Shown one piece after another: positions 1 to 7,310 of a DNA stretch of 25,275 bases (position 1 is the stretch's first letter; each line of letters begins with the position of its first letter). The notes under the pieces are model-generated. The model worked only from the letters and a program-made list of their open reading frames with translations, was not told where the DNA came from and did no database searches. The position numbers and the translations under genes were made by a program. The stretch is from JANNRA01 sp031401035. GTDB taxonomy: Bacteria > Desulfobacterota > Binatia > HRBIN30 > CADEER01. The stretch is from the NCBI GenBank assembly GCA_031401035.1, contig JANNRA010000180.1:1-25275 (forward strand), read 5' to 3'.

Positions 1-1
1 C

Positions 2-703
2 GTCGCCGTGTCGGCGGTGGTCGGCTACGCCATGCTGCTGATCCTCACCCTGCACGTGCCGGACATCGCCGCCACCGTCGACCCGGCCAACGCGCCGGCG
101 GTGCTCTACGTCGTCTACGCCAACCTGCCGGCGCTGGCGGCACACGCGGTGGCGGTGGTCATCGCCGTCGCCATGTGGCTGTGCGGCCTGTCCTCGATCA
201 CCAGCATGAGCCGCATGTGGTTCGCCTTCGCGCGCGACGGCGGCATGCCGCTGTACACGCTCATCCGCCGCATCCACCCGCGCTGGCGCACGCCGGTGTG
301 GGCGATCCTCATCTCCTGCCTCGCCGCCGTGCTGCTGACCGTCTACGCGGCGCTGTACTCGGTGGTGGTGGCGATCAGCACCACGGCCCTCTACCTCGCC
401 TACGCCATCCCCATCGGGCTCAACCTGCGCAACAAGCTGCGCCGGCAGGGCGAGTACACGACCGCGGCGTTGGCGCCGTGGAGCCTCGGCCGCTGGGGCG
501 CGCCGCTGAACGCCGTGGCACTGGCCTGGGTGGCCTTCATCACCGTGCTGTTCTCGATTCCGCCCAACGAGCTCGCCGGCTGGTCGGTGCTGGCCCTGTG
601 CGGCTTCATGGCCCTGTACTGGCGTCTCGACGCCCGCCACCGCTTCACCGGCCCGCAGCCGAGTTCGGAGAGCGAGCTGCGCCGCATCGAGGCGGACCTC
701 TGA
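2..703 (+). CDS. APC-family amino acid permease, C-terminal part (cut by window edge)
   Basis: An open frame enters from the left edge and ends at a TGA at 701-703. About 233 residues are visible. They include several hydrophobic segments typical of the last transmembrane helices of amino acid-polyamine-organocation permeases, and the motif SRMWFAFARDGGMP, which matches the cytoplasmic loop of this superfamily (family knowledge: S-R-hydrophobic-ARDG-x-P). A short charged tail with ESELRRIEADL follows the last helix. The protein would import an amino acid, amine or related solute across the inner membrane; the substrate cannot be told from this part. It converges on senB, with about 100 bp between them. 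The real start lies outside the window; the GTG at 8 is internal to the gene. Confidence 0.85.
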   Translation, partial: VAVSAVVGYAMLLILTLHVPDIAATVDPANAPAVLYVVYANLPALAAHAVAVVIAVAMWLCGLSSITSMSRMWFAFARDGGMPLYTLIRRIHPRWRTPVWAILISCLAAVLLTVYAALYSVVVAISTTALYLAYAIPIGLNLRNKLRRQGEYTTAALAPWSLGRWGAPLNAVALAWVAFITVLFSIPPNELAGWSVLALCGFMALYWRLDARHRFTGPQPSSESELRRIEADL

Positions 704-723
704 CGCGCCGCGGCAGGATGGCG

Positions 724-750
724 CCTCGGTGGAGGACGCCGCTACCGAGG
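724..750. terminator. Possible bidirectional terminator hairpin between convergent genes
   Basis: CCTCGGT at 724-730 pairs with ACCGAGG at 744-750, a 7-bp perfect stem with a 13-nt loop. A second weaker pair, CCTCCA (753-758) with TGGAGG (774-779), follows. Both lie in the short gap between the end of the permease and the end of senB. There is no clear T-run on either strand, so factor-independent termination is only a guess. Confidence 0.3.
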
Positions 751-809
751 AACCTCCATCACCGTTGGCCCTTTGGAGGGCACCGCTCCGTTGGCGCCTG
801 TTGGCGGCG

Positions 810-1772
810 TTATTCGTGGCGCCCGACTTCCGCCAGCAGGCGGCGCCAGGCGGCGCGCTCGCGGGCCGGGGAAAACTGCGGCGCCAGGGAACGCACGTGG
901 CGGCGCAGACTGGCGCGGAAGGGCGCGTCGGTCTCGACGCGGCGCAGCAGCTGGGTCAGCGCCGCGGTGTCGCCGACCGGAAAGAATCCGCGATAGCCTG
1001 CGCCGAGCAGGCCGAGCGAGCCATCGATGCGGCTCGCCAGCACCGGCACGCCGCGCACCGCCGCCTCGCCGATGACGTTGGCACCGCCCTCCATGCGCGA
1101 GGACAGCACCAGCAGGTGGCTGCGGCCGAGCAGCGCCCGCGCCCGCGCCGGCGACAACTCGCCGAGCCAGCGGTAACGGGGATTGCGCGCCATCTCCGCC
1201 GTCGCCCGCGCCGCCCAGGCCGGCGTCAGGGCGCGGCCGGCGTGCACAATGCGCAGGCGCGACGCGGCCGGCAGCGGGCGCGCCGCGTAGGCGCTGCGCA
1301 GGGGATCCTTGACCGCGCGCAGGTGGCCGATCACAGCGACGATGAACCCGCGCCCGGGCGCCGGGCGCCGGGCCGGCGCCGGCGCCGACTGACAGATGAC
1401 GCGCAGCTTGTGCCGCGCCGCCGGCGGCAGGGCGCGGCGCGCCGCCGGCTGCAGCGCGATCAGCAGATCGGCCGCCGCCACCGCGGCGCGGGCGCGCGGA
1501 CGGCGCGCCAGGTCGCGGTAGAGGTCGGTGCCGGTCAGGGCGACGATCAGCGGCCGGCGCGGATGGCGGCGCCGGAAGCGCAGCGCCGCCGTGGCGCTCT
1601 TGAAGGCGTGCAGGGCGACCAGGACGTCGGCATCACTGTCGCGGCAGTCGCCGATGCTGGCGCGGTGCCCGAGGGCGCGCACCAGGCGCGCCCAGCGCTC
1701 GGCGGTGACGCGGTTACCCTGTCGCGACCCAACGGGCGCGGGACAGGCGAATCAGACGTGCAGGCTGCGCAT
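810..1772 (-). CDS. senB: SenB, selenosugar synthase (GT4-fold glycosyltransferase), with in-frame UGA at codon 7, probably selenocysteine
   Basis: SenB joins selenophosphate to a UDP-sugar to give a seleno-sugar, the selenium donor used by SenA in selenoneine synthesis (family knowledge). Read from the ATG at 1772, the protein is 320 residues. It starts MRSLHV, then UGA (1754-1752), then F-A-C-P-A-P and the family N-terminal motif GNRVTAERWARL. The GT4 E-x7-E signature is present as EGGANVIGE near residue 230, followed by PVLASRIDGSLGLLG. Gene callers will start at the GTG at 1682, but that removes the first beta strand and the GNRVTA motif. No ATG, GTG or TTG lies between the UGA and that motif. 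A hairpin follows the UGA by 4 nt. I read the UGA as Sec; the alternatives are a nonsense mutation or a sequence error. The family assignment is firm and the Sec call is moderate. The gene diverges from the transglutaminase-senA pair. Confidence 0.85.
1718..1747 (-). promoter_or_regulatory. Candidate bacterial SECIS element in senB
   Basis: On the mRNA, 4 nt after the UGA, CCUGUC pairs perfectly with GACAGG. Inside, a CC bulge is followed by GCG/CGC, a single bulged U on the 3' side, CCC/GGG and an apical loop GUU. That is about 12 bp in total. The loop begins 19 nt after the UGA. Known bacterial SECIS hairpins lie just downstream of the Sec codon, with a G (often GU) at the start of a small apical loop. 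The hairpin next to the selD Sec codon has the same GUU loop. G+C-rich coding DNA forms hairpins often, so this is suggestive only. Confidence 0.55.
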
Positions 1773-1819
1773 GGCGAGGCGCCGTTGTAGCAGCGTCGCC
1801 GTGTGGTAGGGAACCGTTC
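1773..1819. promoter_or_regulatory. Short divergent intergenic region between senB and the transglutaminase gene
   Basis: Only 47 bp separate the two divergent start codons, so the promoters must overlap each other or the coding regions. On the plus strand the purine stretch TAGGGAA (1807-1813), 6 nt before the ATG at 1820, is a plausible ribosome binding site. No convincing Shine-Dalgarno is seen before the senB ATG, and I cannot identify clear -10/-35 boxes. Confidence 0.35.
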
Positions 1820-2797
1820 ATGCTGTCATTCCTGCGCACCGCACTGCTGCTGCTGCTGCTGACGCCCGGCGCCGCCGCCGCCGATCCCTGGGGTGACGCC
1901 GCGCGCTACCGCTTCGAGTACCGCGTCGACCTGTCGGCGCTGCCGGCGGCGCACGGCCAGCGCCTGCAGGTGTGGGTGCCCTACCCGGCCACCACCGATG
2001 ACCAGCGCATCGTCTCGGCTGCGATCGAGTCGCCGTGGCCCTACACCGTCACGCACGACGCCCTCGGCAACCAGATGCTGCACCTCGAGGGGCGCGGCGC
2101 GCCGCCGGCGCCGCTGGTGATGCGCTTCGTCGTCGACCGGACGCCGTCGGACGGCATCCCGGCCGCCGCCGCCGCCGCCGGCACGCCGCTCGACCCCGCC
2201 CGCTACAAGGCGCCGGCGAAGCTGGTGCCGCTCGAAGGCCGCGTGCGGGAGATCGCCGAAGAGCAGAGTCGCGGCCTGACCAACGACCAGGCGAGGGTGC
2301 GCGCCTTCTACGACTACGTCGTGCGCACCATGCGCTACGACAAGACCGGCGACGGCTGGGGCCGCGGCGACGCCGTCTGGGCGTGCACCAACCAGCGCGG
2401 CAACTGCACCGACTTCCACTCCCTGTTCCTCGGTCTGGCGCTCAGCCAGGGCATCCCGGCGCGCTTCGTCATCGGCTTTCCGATCCCGGCGGCGGGTGAC
2501 GCCGGCGAGATCGCCGGCTACCACTGCTGGGCGGAGTACTTCAGTCCGCTGCGCGGCTGGGTGCCGCTCGATTCGAGCGAGGCCAAGAAGTCGGGCCGGC
2601 CCGACGCCTACTTCGGTCATCTGCCGAACGACCGCATCCAGTTCAGCGTCGGCCGCGACCTGACACTCGCCCCGCCGCAGGCCGGTCCGCCGCTGAATTT
2701 CTTCATCTATCCGTACGCCGAGATCGACGGCACGCCCGCCGACCTGAAGGCGCAGTTCCGCTTCGAACGCCTGCCGGAGGCCGTCGCGGCGCGATGA
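1820..2797 (+). CDS. Secreted transglutaminase-like (Cys-His-Asp) protein coupled to senA
   Basis: This 325-residue protein begins with a signal peptide (hydrophobic core LLLLLLTPGAAAA, probable cleavage near residue 21), so it should be exported. The second half is a transglutaminase-like fold with all three catalytic residues visible: Cys196 in RGNCTDFHSLF, His235 in GYHCWAEYF and Asp251 in WVPLDSSEA. Bacterial members of this fold are usually peptidases or amidases rather than cross-linking enzymes (family knowledge); the substrate is unknown. Its stop overlaps the senA start by 4 bp (ATGA at 2794-2797), which predicts translational coupling. A periplasmic enzyme translated together with a cytoplasmic selenoneine synthase is odd. 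It might act on selenoneine conjugates, but that is speculation. Confidence 0.85.
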   Translation: MLSFLRTALLLLLLTPGAAAADPWGDAARYRFEYRVDLSALPAAHGQRLQVWVPYPATTDDQRIVSAAIESPWPYTVTHDALGNQMLHLEGRGAPPAPLVMRFVVDRTPSDGIPAAAAAAGTPLDPARYKAPAKLVPLEGRVREIAEEQSRGLTNDQARVRAFYDYVVRTMRYDKTGDGWGRGDAVWACTNQRGNCTDFHSLFLGLALSQGIPARFVIGFPIPAAGDAGEIAGYHCWAEYFSPLRGWVPLDSSEAKKSGRPDAYFGHLPNDRIQFSVGRDLTLAPPQAGPPLNFFIYPYAEIDGTPADLKAQFRFERLPEAVAAR

Positions 2798-4089
2798 GCG
2801 CCCTCGCCGCGGAGCTGACGGCCTGGCACGTCGACGCCCGGGCCCGCACGCTGGCGCTGCTCGACGACCTCGACGACGCGCAACTCCTCGGCCCGCAGCT
2901 GGCCATCGTCAACCCGCCGCTGTGGGAGCTCGGGCATGTCGCCTGGTTCCACGAGCACTGGGCCTGGCGGCAGGCGCGCGGCGGCGCCCCGCAGCGGCGC
3001 GACGCCGACGCGCTGTACGATTCCGCCGCCGTCGCGCACGGCACCCGCTGGCAACTGCCGCTACCGACGTTTGCCGCCACGCGCCGCTACGCCACCGCCG
3101 TGCACGACGCGTTACTGAGCGCGCTCGCCGGCGGCGATCCGACACCCGAGACCGCCTACTTCCACCGCCTCGGCGTCCTGCACGAGGACATGCACGGCGA
3201 GGCTTTCGCCTACACGCGCCAGACGCTCGGCTACCCCGCCCCGCCGCTGGCGCTCCTGCCGCCGCCTGCCGCCGCGCGGCTGGCAGACGGCGACGCGCGC
3301 CTGCCCGGCGGCACGGTGCGCATCGGCGCCGAGCCCGGCGACGGCTTCGTCTTCGACAACGAGAAGTGGGCGCACGATGTCCACCTGGCGCCGTTCGCCA
3401 TGGCGCGCACGGCGGTCAGCAACGCTGCCTTCGCGGCCTTCGTCGACGACGGCGGCTACCGCGACGAGGCGCACTGGTCGCCGCTCGGCCGCGCCTGGCG
3501 CTGCGCCGTCGGCGCCGCCCATCCGGTGTACTGGCGTCGCGCCGCCAGCGGCTGGGAGGAGCGCCGCTACGACACCTGGCGGCCGCTGCGCCCCGATCAT
3601 CCGGTGCTGCACGTCAGTTGGTTCGAGGCCGATGCGTACTGCCGCTGGGGCGGCCGCCGGCTGCCGCGCGAGGCGGAGTGGGAAGCCGCCGCGGCGGCCG
3701 AGCTGTGCGCCGACGGCAGCCGCTACAGCGGCGCGCGGCGCCGCTATCCGTGGGGATCCGCGCCACCGACCGCGACGCACGCCAACCTCGACGCGCGCCG
3801 CGGCGACACCGTCGCCGTCGCCACCCTGGCCGACGGCGACAGCCCGGCCGGCTGCCGGCAGATGCTCGGCAACGTCTGGGAATGGACGGCAGACGCCTTT
3901 GCGCCCTACCCCGGCTTCGTCGTCGATCCCTACCGCGACTACTCGGCGCCGTGGTTCGCCACCCACATGGTGCTGCGCGGCGGCTGCTGGGCGACACGCG
4001 CGCGCCTGATCCGCGCCACCTGGCGCAACTTCTACACGCCCGACCGCCGCGACGTCTTCGCCGGCTTCCGCACCTGCGCGCGGCAATGA
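2794..4089 (+). CDS. senA: SenA, selenoneine synthase (EgtB-like non-heme iron enzyme)
   Basis: The protein has 431 residues. The N-terminal DinB-like domain carries the iron ligands expected from EgtB: His48 in WELGHVAWFHEHW, and His130 and His134 in LHEDMHGEAFAY. A formylglycine-generating-enzyme (FGE-sulfatase) domain follows from about residue 170 to the end, with QMLGNVWEWTADAFAPYPGF and the C-terminal block VLRGGCWATRARLIRATWRNFY...AGFRTCA that marks the SenA/EgtB-X branch. The family forms the C-Se bond between trimethylhistidine (hercynine) and the selenosugar made by SenB, and a second step then releases selenoneine. With only the sequence in hand, an ergothioneine-type EgtB is the alternative, but senB and selD next door argue strongly for selenoneine. 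No egtD-like methyltransferase is in the window. Confidence 0.88.
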   Translation: MSALAAELTAWHVDARARTLALLDDLDDAQLLGPQLAIVNPPLWELGHVAWFHEHWAWRQARGGAPQRRDADALYDSAAVAHGTRWQLPLPTFAATRRYATAVHDALLSALAGGDPTPETAYFHRLGVLHEDMHGEAFAYTRQTLGYPAPPLALLPPPAAARLADGDARLPGGTVRIGAEPGDGFVFDNEKWAHDVHLAPFAMARTAVSNAAFAAFVDDGGYRDEAHWSPLGRAWRCAVGAAHPVYWRRAASGWEERRYDTWRPLRPDHPVLHVSWFEADAYCRWGGRRLPREAEWEAAAAAELCADGSRYSGARRRYPWGSAPPTATHANLDARRGDTVAVATLADGDSPAGCRQMLGNVWEWTADAFAPYPGFVVDPYRDYSAPWFATHMVLRGGCWATRARLIRATWRNFYTPDRRDVFAGFRTCARQ

Positions 4090-4100
4090 CAGGAAGGGGC

Positions 4101-4253
4101 TTTCACACGGAGAAACGGAGTAACGGAGGGCCGTGTGTCGAGATCAGTCGACTGCTTCGAGTCCGACCGCGGTGAACTCAGATCACTACCTTCGTCGCCG
4201 AGTGGTGACGCACGAGCACGCCCTCTCCGTTCCTCCGTGCCTCCGTGGTGAAG
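4101..4253. repeat. Inverted repeat with tandem ACGGAG units between senA and selD
   Basis: The left arm (4101-4130) reads TTTCACACGGAG, then AAACGGAG, then TAACGGAGGG. The right arm (4221-4253) is the approximate reverse complement, ending CCTCCGTGGTGAAGA. Each arm holds three ACGGAG hexamers spaced 8 nt apart. About 90 bp of unique DNA with no gene lies between the arms. Similar ACGGAG-rich elements occur as dispersed intergenic repeats in many environmental bacteria (general knowledge, not checked here). Placed between two convergent genes, it could fold into a large hairpin and act as a two-way terminator. Confidence 0.7.
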
Positions 4254-4271
4254 AATCCTTGGCGATCACGC

Positions 4272-5318
4272 TCAGGGATCGATGCGAATCGCGCCCGCCT
4301 CGCCCGCCACCAGTTCGCCGATCAGCGCGTGCGCCGGGGTGCCGCGCGCGGCGAGATCGCGCACCAGGGCGTCGGCGTTGGCCGCCGGCACGGCGATGAG
4401 CAAACCGCCGGAGGTCTGCGCGTCGGCGAGGATCAGCTGGTCGGCCTCGCGCAGGCCGGCCGCCCACGTGCAGGCACCCGCCACCGCAGTCAGATTGGTC
4501 TTCGAGCCGCCCGGCACCAGGCCCTGGGCGATCAGCGCCGGCACCCAGTCGAGCACCGGGATGGCCGAGCGGCGCAGACGCGCCGCGACGCCGGAGGCGA
4601 GCAGTAGATTGCGCAGGTGGCCGAGGAAGCCGAAGCCGGTGACATCGGTGCAGGCGCGGGCGCCGGCGGCGAGGGCGGCGTCCTTGGCGGCGCGGTTGAG
4701 CGTCGTCATCAGGCCGCACACCTCGGCGAGCTGTGCCGGCGTAAGCTTCTGCTGCTTGATCGCCTGCGCGGCGATGCCGAAGCCGAGCGGCTTGGTCAGC
4801 ACCAGGGCGTCGCCGACCTGCGCGCCGGTCTGCGCCAGCACCCGCGTCGGGTCGGCCGCGCCGATGACACACAGGCCGTACTTCAGCTCGGCGTCCTTGA
4901 CCGTGTGGCCGCCGACGATCGGGCACAGCGCCTCGGCCGCCTTGTCGCGGCCGCCGCGAAAGATGCGCTCGAGGACGCTCGGCGGCAGCCGGTCGTCGGG
5001 GAAGCCGCACACCGCCAGGGCGGCCTGCGGCTCGCCGCCCATGGCGTAGACATCGCTGATGGCGTTGGCGGCGGCGATGGCGCCGTAGGTCGCCGGGTCG
5101 TCGACGATCGGGGTGATGAAATCGACGGTGAAGATGAGCGCACCCCCACCCGGCGGTCGCAACACCGCCGCGTCCTCCATCGACCCGACCGTGGTGTCGA
5201 CCCACGGGTGCGGGAAGGAAGGGATCGTGCGCAGGACCTGAACCAGGTCCTCAGCTCCGAGCTTGCGGGCTCAACCGCCGGCGGCGACCAGGCTGGTGAG
5301 TCGGATCTCTTCCGTCAT
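4272..5318 (-). CDS. selD: SelD, selenophosphate synthetase, selenocysteine-containing (UGA codon 16)
   Basis: SelD makes selenophosphate from selenide and ATP. It feeds SenB (the senC role of selenoneine loci) and also Sec synthesis. Read from the ATG at 5318, the protein is 348 residues, the usual family length. The active-site motif is GG-UGA-ARKLG with the UGA at 5273-5271. In the family this position is Cys or Sec, and the following Lys (Lys19) is catalytic. Next come the ATP/Mg block TTVGSMEDAAVL, FTVDFITPIVDDP and GGHTVKDAELKYG, and near the end DAQTSGGLLIAVP. An automatic start at 5180 would lose 46 residues, including the active site. A strong hairpin follows the UGA. The stop is a second UGA at 4274-4272. 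The gene converges on senA. Confidence 0.93.
5233..5251 (-). promoter_or_regulatory. Predicted bacterial SECIS hairpin of selD
   Basis: On the mRNA, AGGACCUG pairs perfectly with CAGGUCCU around the apical loop GUU, giving an 8-bp uninterrupted stem. The loop starts 28 nt after the UGA, inside the range seen for bacterial SECIS elements. The position directly after a recognised Sec codon makes this the best-supported regulatory RNA element in the window. Confidence 0.75.
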
Positions 5319-5484
5319 GCGCGTGTGGTTACCGCGTCGCCGCCCGCGCGACAACCGCACGCCCGGCGACGCAGCGGCGCCCTTCGCCATCTGCTCCGGG
5401 ATCTGGAGCGGGCGGGCCGCCCGCGCTCCCGGACAGGTGGTCGGCGCGGATGCCTCCGCCGAGCGGACCCGGTATGCTCGCGAC

Positions 5485-7284
5485 GTGCTGCGCCGCCTGC
5501 TCCTGCTCCTCCTTCTCGCCGCCCCGGCAGCGGCGCGTCAGGTCGACGTGCCGCTGCAGCTCGACCACGCCTTCCTGCGCCAGGCGCTGCTGGCGCAGGT
5601 GTATACGCTGCAGGACCACACCGCGCGGGTGTGGGACGACGGCTCGGGGTGCAACGCGATGGTGCTCTCCAACCCGCGCGTCGCCTCGGCCGGTGAACGA
5701 CTACGCGTCACCAGCGACGCCGTGGCGCGCATCGGCACGGCGGTCGGTGAGCGCTGCCTGAACGTCGTCGACTGGACCGGCACCGTCGAGCTGCTCGAGG
5801 AGCCGGAACTGGATCCTGACAAGCCGCTGGTCCGCTTCCGCGTCGTCGACTCGCATCTCTACGGCGCCGGCGGCCGCAAGCGCGTCACCGGGACGCTGTG
5901 GGACTGGGTCAAGCAGTACGCGCACCCGCGCTTCGAGGCGGTGCGTATCGACCTGCGCCAGCCGCTCGACGAGTTGCGCGGCTTCCTGCCCAGCGTGCTG
6001 CCCGATGGCGGCGACGCGGCGCGGCACCTGATCGATTCGCTGCAGCTCGCCGGCACCCGTGTCACCGACGCCGGCCTGCGGCTCGACCTGCGCTTCGACA
6101 TCGCCGGGGCGACGCTGGTCGAGGAGGCGCTGCCGCCCGGTCCCGAGCCGACGCTCAGCGCCGCCGAGTTGGAGGCGTGGAGCGCCGCCTGGGAGCAGTG
6201 GGACGCCTTCGTCACCTTCGTCGCCAAGCAGGCCGCCGGCGAGAGCGCCGCGGCGCAGCGCCAGGCGCTCTTCGACGTCCTGATCGCGGCGCGCTACGAC
6301 CTGGTCGCCGCGCTCGCGCCGGCGCACGCCGGTGCGCCCGACCCCATCCGGCCGCTGTTCCTCTCCACCTGGAAGCGCCTGGCGCCGGTGCTGCGCGACG
6401 TCGCCCTCGGCGTGCCGGGCGAGGCGGCGCTGCGCTACCTGAGCTTCATCACCGCCGCCGACGCGCTGCGCGCGATCGACCAACTCGGCCCGGCGAGCGG
6501 GCTCGACCTGTCCGCCGACGGCCTGCGCCGCCTGGCGCGCATGCTGGCGCCAGCGGCGGACGGCGATCCGCTCGCCTGGAGCGACGCGGTCGACCCCGAG
6601 CTGCGGCAGCGCTTCGACTTCGGCGCGCCGCTGCCGCCGCCGGCGCCGAATCCGGATCTCGATCTGAGTTGGTGGCTGCCGCGCGCCGCCTGGGCTGCCG
6701 ACGACCTGGCCGCGCGCCTCAACCGCTGGGTGCCGGGACCCGACGACGTCATGCAGTACCTGCCGCAGGTACGCGATCTGCTCGACGACACCGCCGACCG
6801 CACGCTCGAGACGCAGAAGCTCGACGCGCAGTTCCACCAGTTGTACCGCTGGCTGGTCCCGGCGACGGCCTGGAAGGAGAGCTGCTGGCGGCAGTTCATC
6901 CGCATCAACGGCACGGTCAAGCCGATGCTGTCGTCGGCCGGCGCGGTCGGCATCATGCAGGTGCTGCCGCGCGTCTGGCGCGGCTTCTACGACGTCAAGG
7001 GCCTGCACCAGGACATCGCCTACAACGCCGGCGCCGGCGCCGAGATCCTGCTCCACTACCTGCGCGACTACGCCATCAAGCGCGGCGAGCACACCGCCAC
7101 CGGCAGCATCGACAACCTCGCCCGCGCCACCTACGCCGTCTACAACGGCGGCCCCGGCCACCTGCGCCGCTACCGCAAGCCGACCAAGCGCAGCCTGCGC
7201 GAGATCGACGAGTCGTTCTGGGAGAAGTACCGCCGCATCAAACAGGGCGACGCCCTGGCCGTGGCGGAGTGCTTCGGCAAGTAA
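5485..7284 (+). CDS. Exported lytic transglycosylase (SLT domain)
   Basis: I start the gene at the GTG at 5485 because it opens directly into a signal peptide (MLRRLLLLLLLAAPAAARQV). The longer open frame upstream has no family-like sequence and overlaps the selD start. The 599-residue protein has a long N-terminal part of unrecognised, mostly helical character. A C-terminal SLT-type lytic domain follows, with catalytic Glu465 in TAWKESCWRQF, the GAVGIMQVLPRVW motif and ATYAVYNGGPGHLRRY. Such enzymes cleave peptidoglycan between MurNAc and GlcNAc in the periplasm. The usual E-S-G after the catalytic Glu is E-S-C here. It converges on the ygjP-like gene with a 26-bp gap. Confidence 0.85.
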   Translation: MLRRLLLLLLLAAPAAARQVDVPLQLDHAFLRQALLAQVYTLQDHTARVWDDGSGCNAMVLSNPRVASAGERLRVTSDAVARIGTAVGERCLNVVDWTGTVELLEEPELDPDKPLVRFRVVDSHLYGAGGRKRVTGTLWDWVKQYAHPRFEAVRIDLRQPLDELRGFLPSVLPDGGDAARHLIDSLQLAGTRVTDAGLRLDLRFDIAGATLVEEALPPGPEPTLSAAELEAWSAAWEQWDAFVTFVAKQAAGESAAAQRQALFDVLIAARYDLVAALAPAHAGAPDPIRPLFLSTWKRLAPVLRDVALGVPGEAALRYLSFITAADALRAIDQLGPASGLDLSADGLRRLARMLAPAADGDPLAWSDAVDPELRQRFDFGAPLPPPAPNPDLDLSWWLPRAAWAADDLAARLNRWVPGPDDVMQYLPQVRDLLDDTADRTLETQKLDAQFHQLYRWLVPATAWKESCWRQFIRINGTVKPMLSSAGAVGIMQVLPRVWRGFYDVKGLHQDIAYNAGAGAEILLHYLRDYAIKRGEHTATGSIDNLARATYAVYNGGPGHLRRYRKPTKRSLREIDESFWEKYRRIKQGDALAVAECFGK

Positions 7285-7310
7285 CTGGCAACGCCGGCGC
7301 GCGGCCTCGC

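Noticed and set aside
810..1682. senB starting at the GTG at 1682 as a 290-residue protein
   Set aside because: It would lack the first beta strand and the conserved GNRVTAERW segment, which lie in frame just upstream; only the in-frame UGA hides the real start.
4133..4399. Small plus-strand open frame in the gap between senA and selD
   Set aside because: It lies across the inverted repeat and the antisense of the selD end, with no family resemblance.
5271..5273. UGA in selD as a nonsense mutation making a pseudogene
   Set aside because: It falls exactly at the Cys/Sec position of the SelD active site, is followed by a SECIS-like hairpin, and the rest of the gene is intact.
5263..5484. An N-terminal extension of the lytic transglycosylase upstream of the GTG at 5485
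   Set aside because: A clear signal peptide begins at 5485, and the extension overlaps the selD start and has no protein-like pattern.
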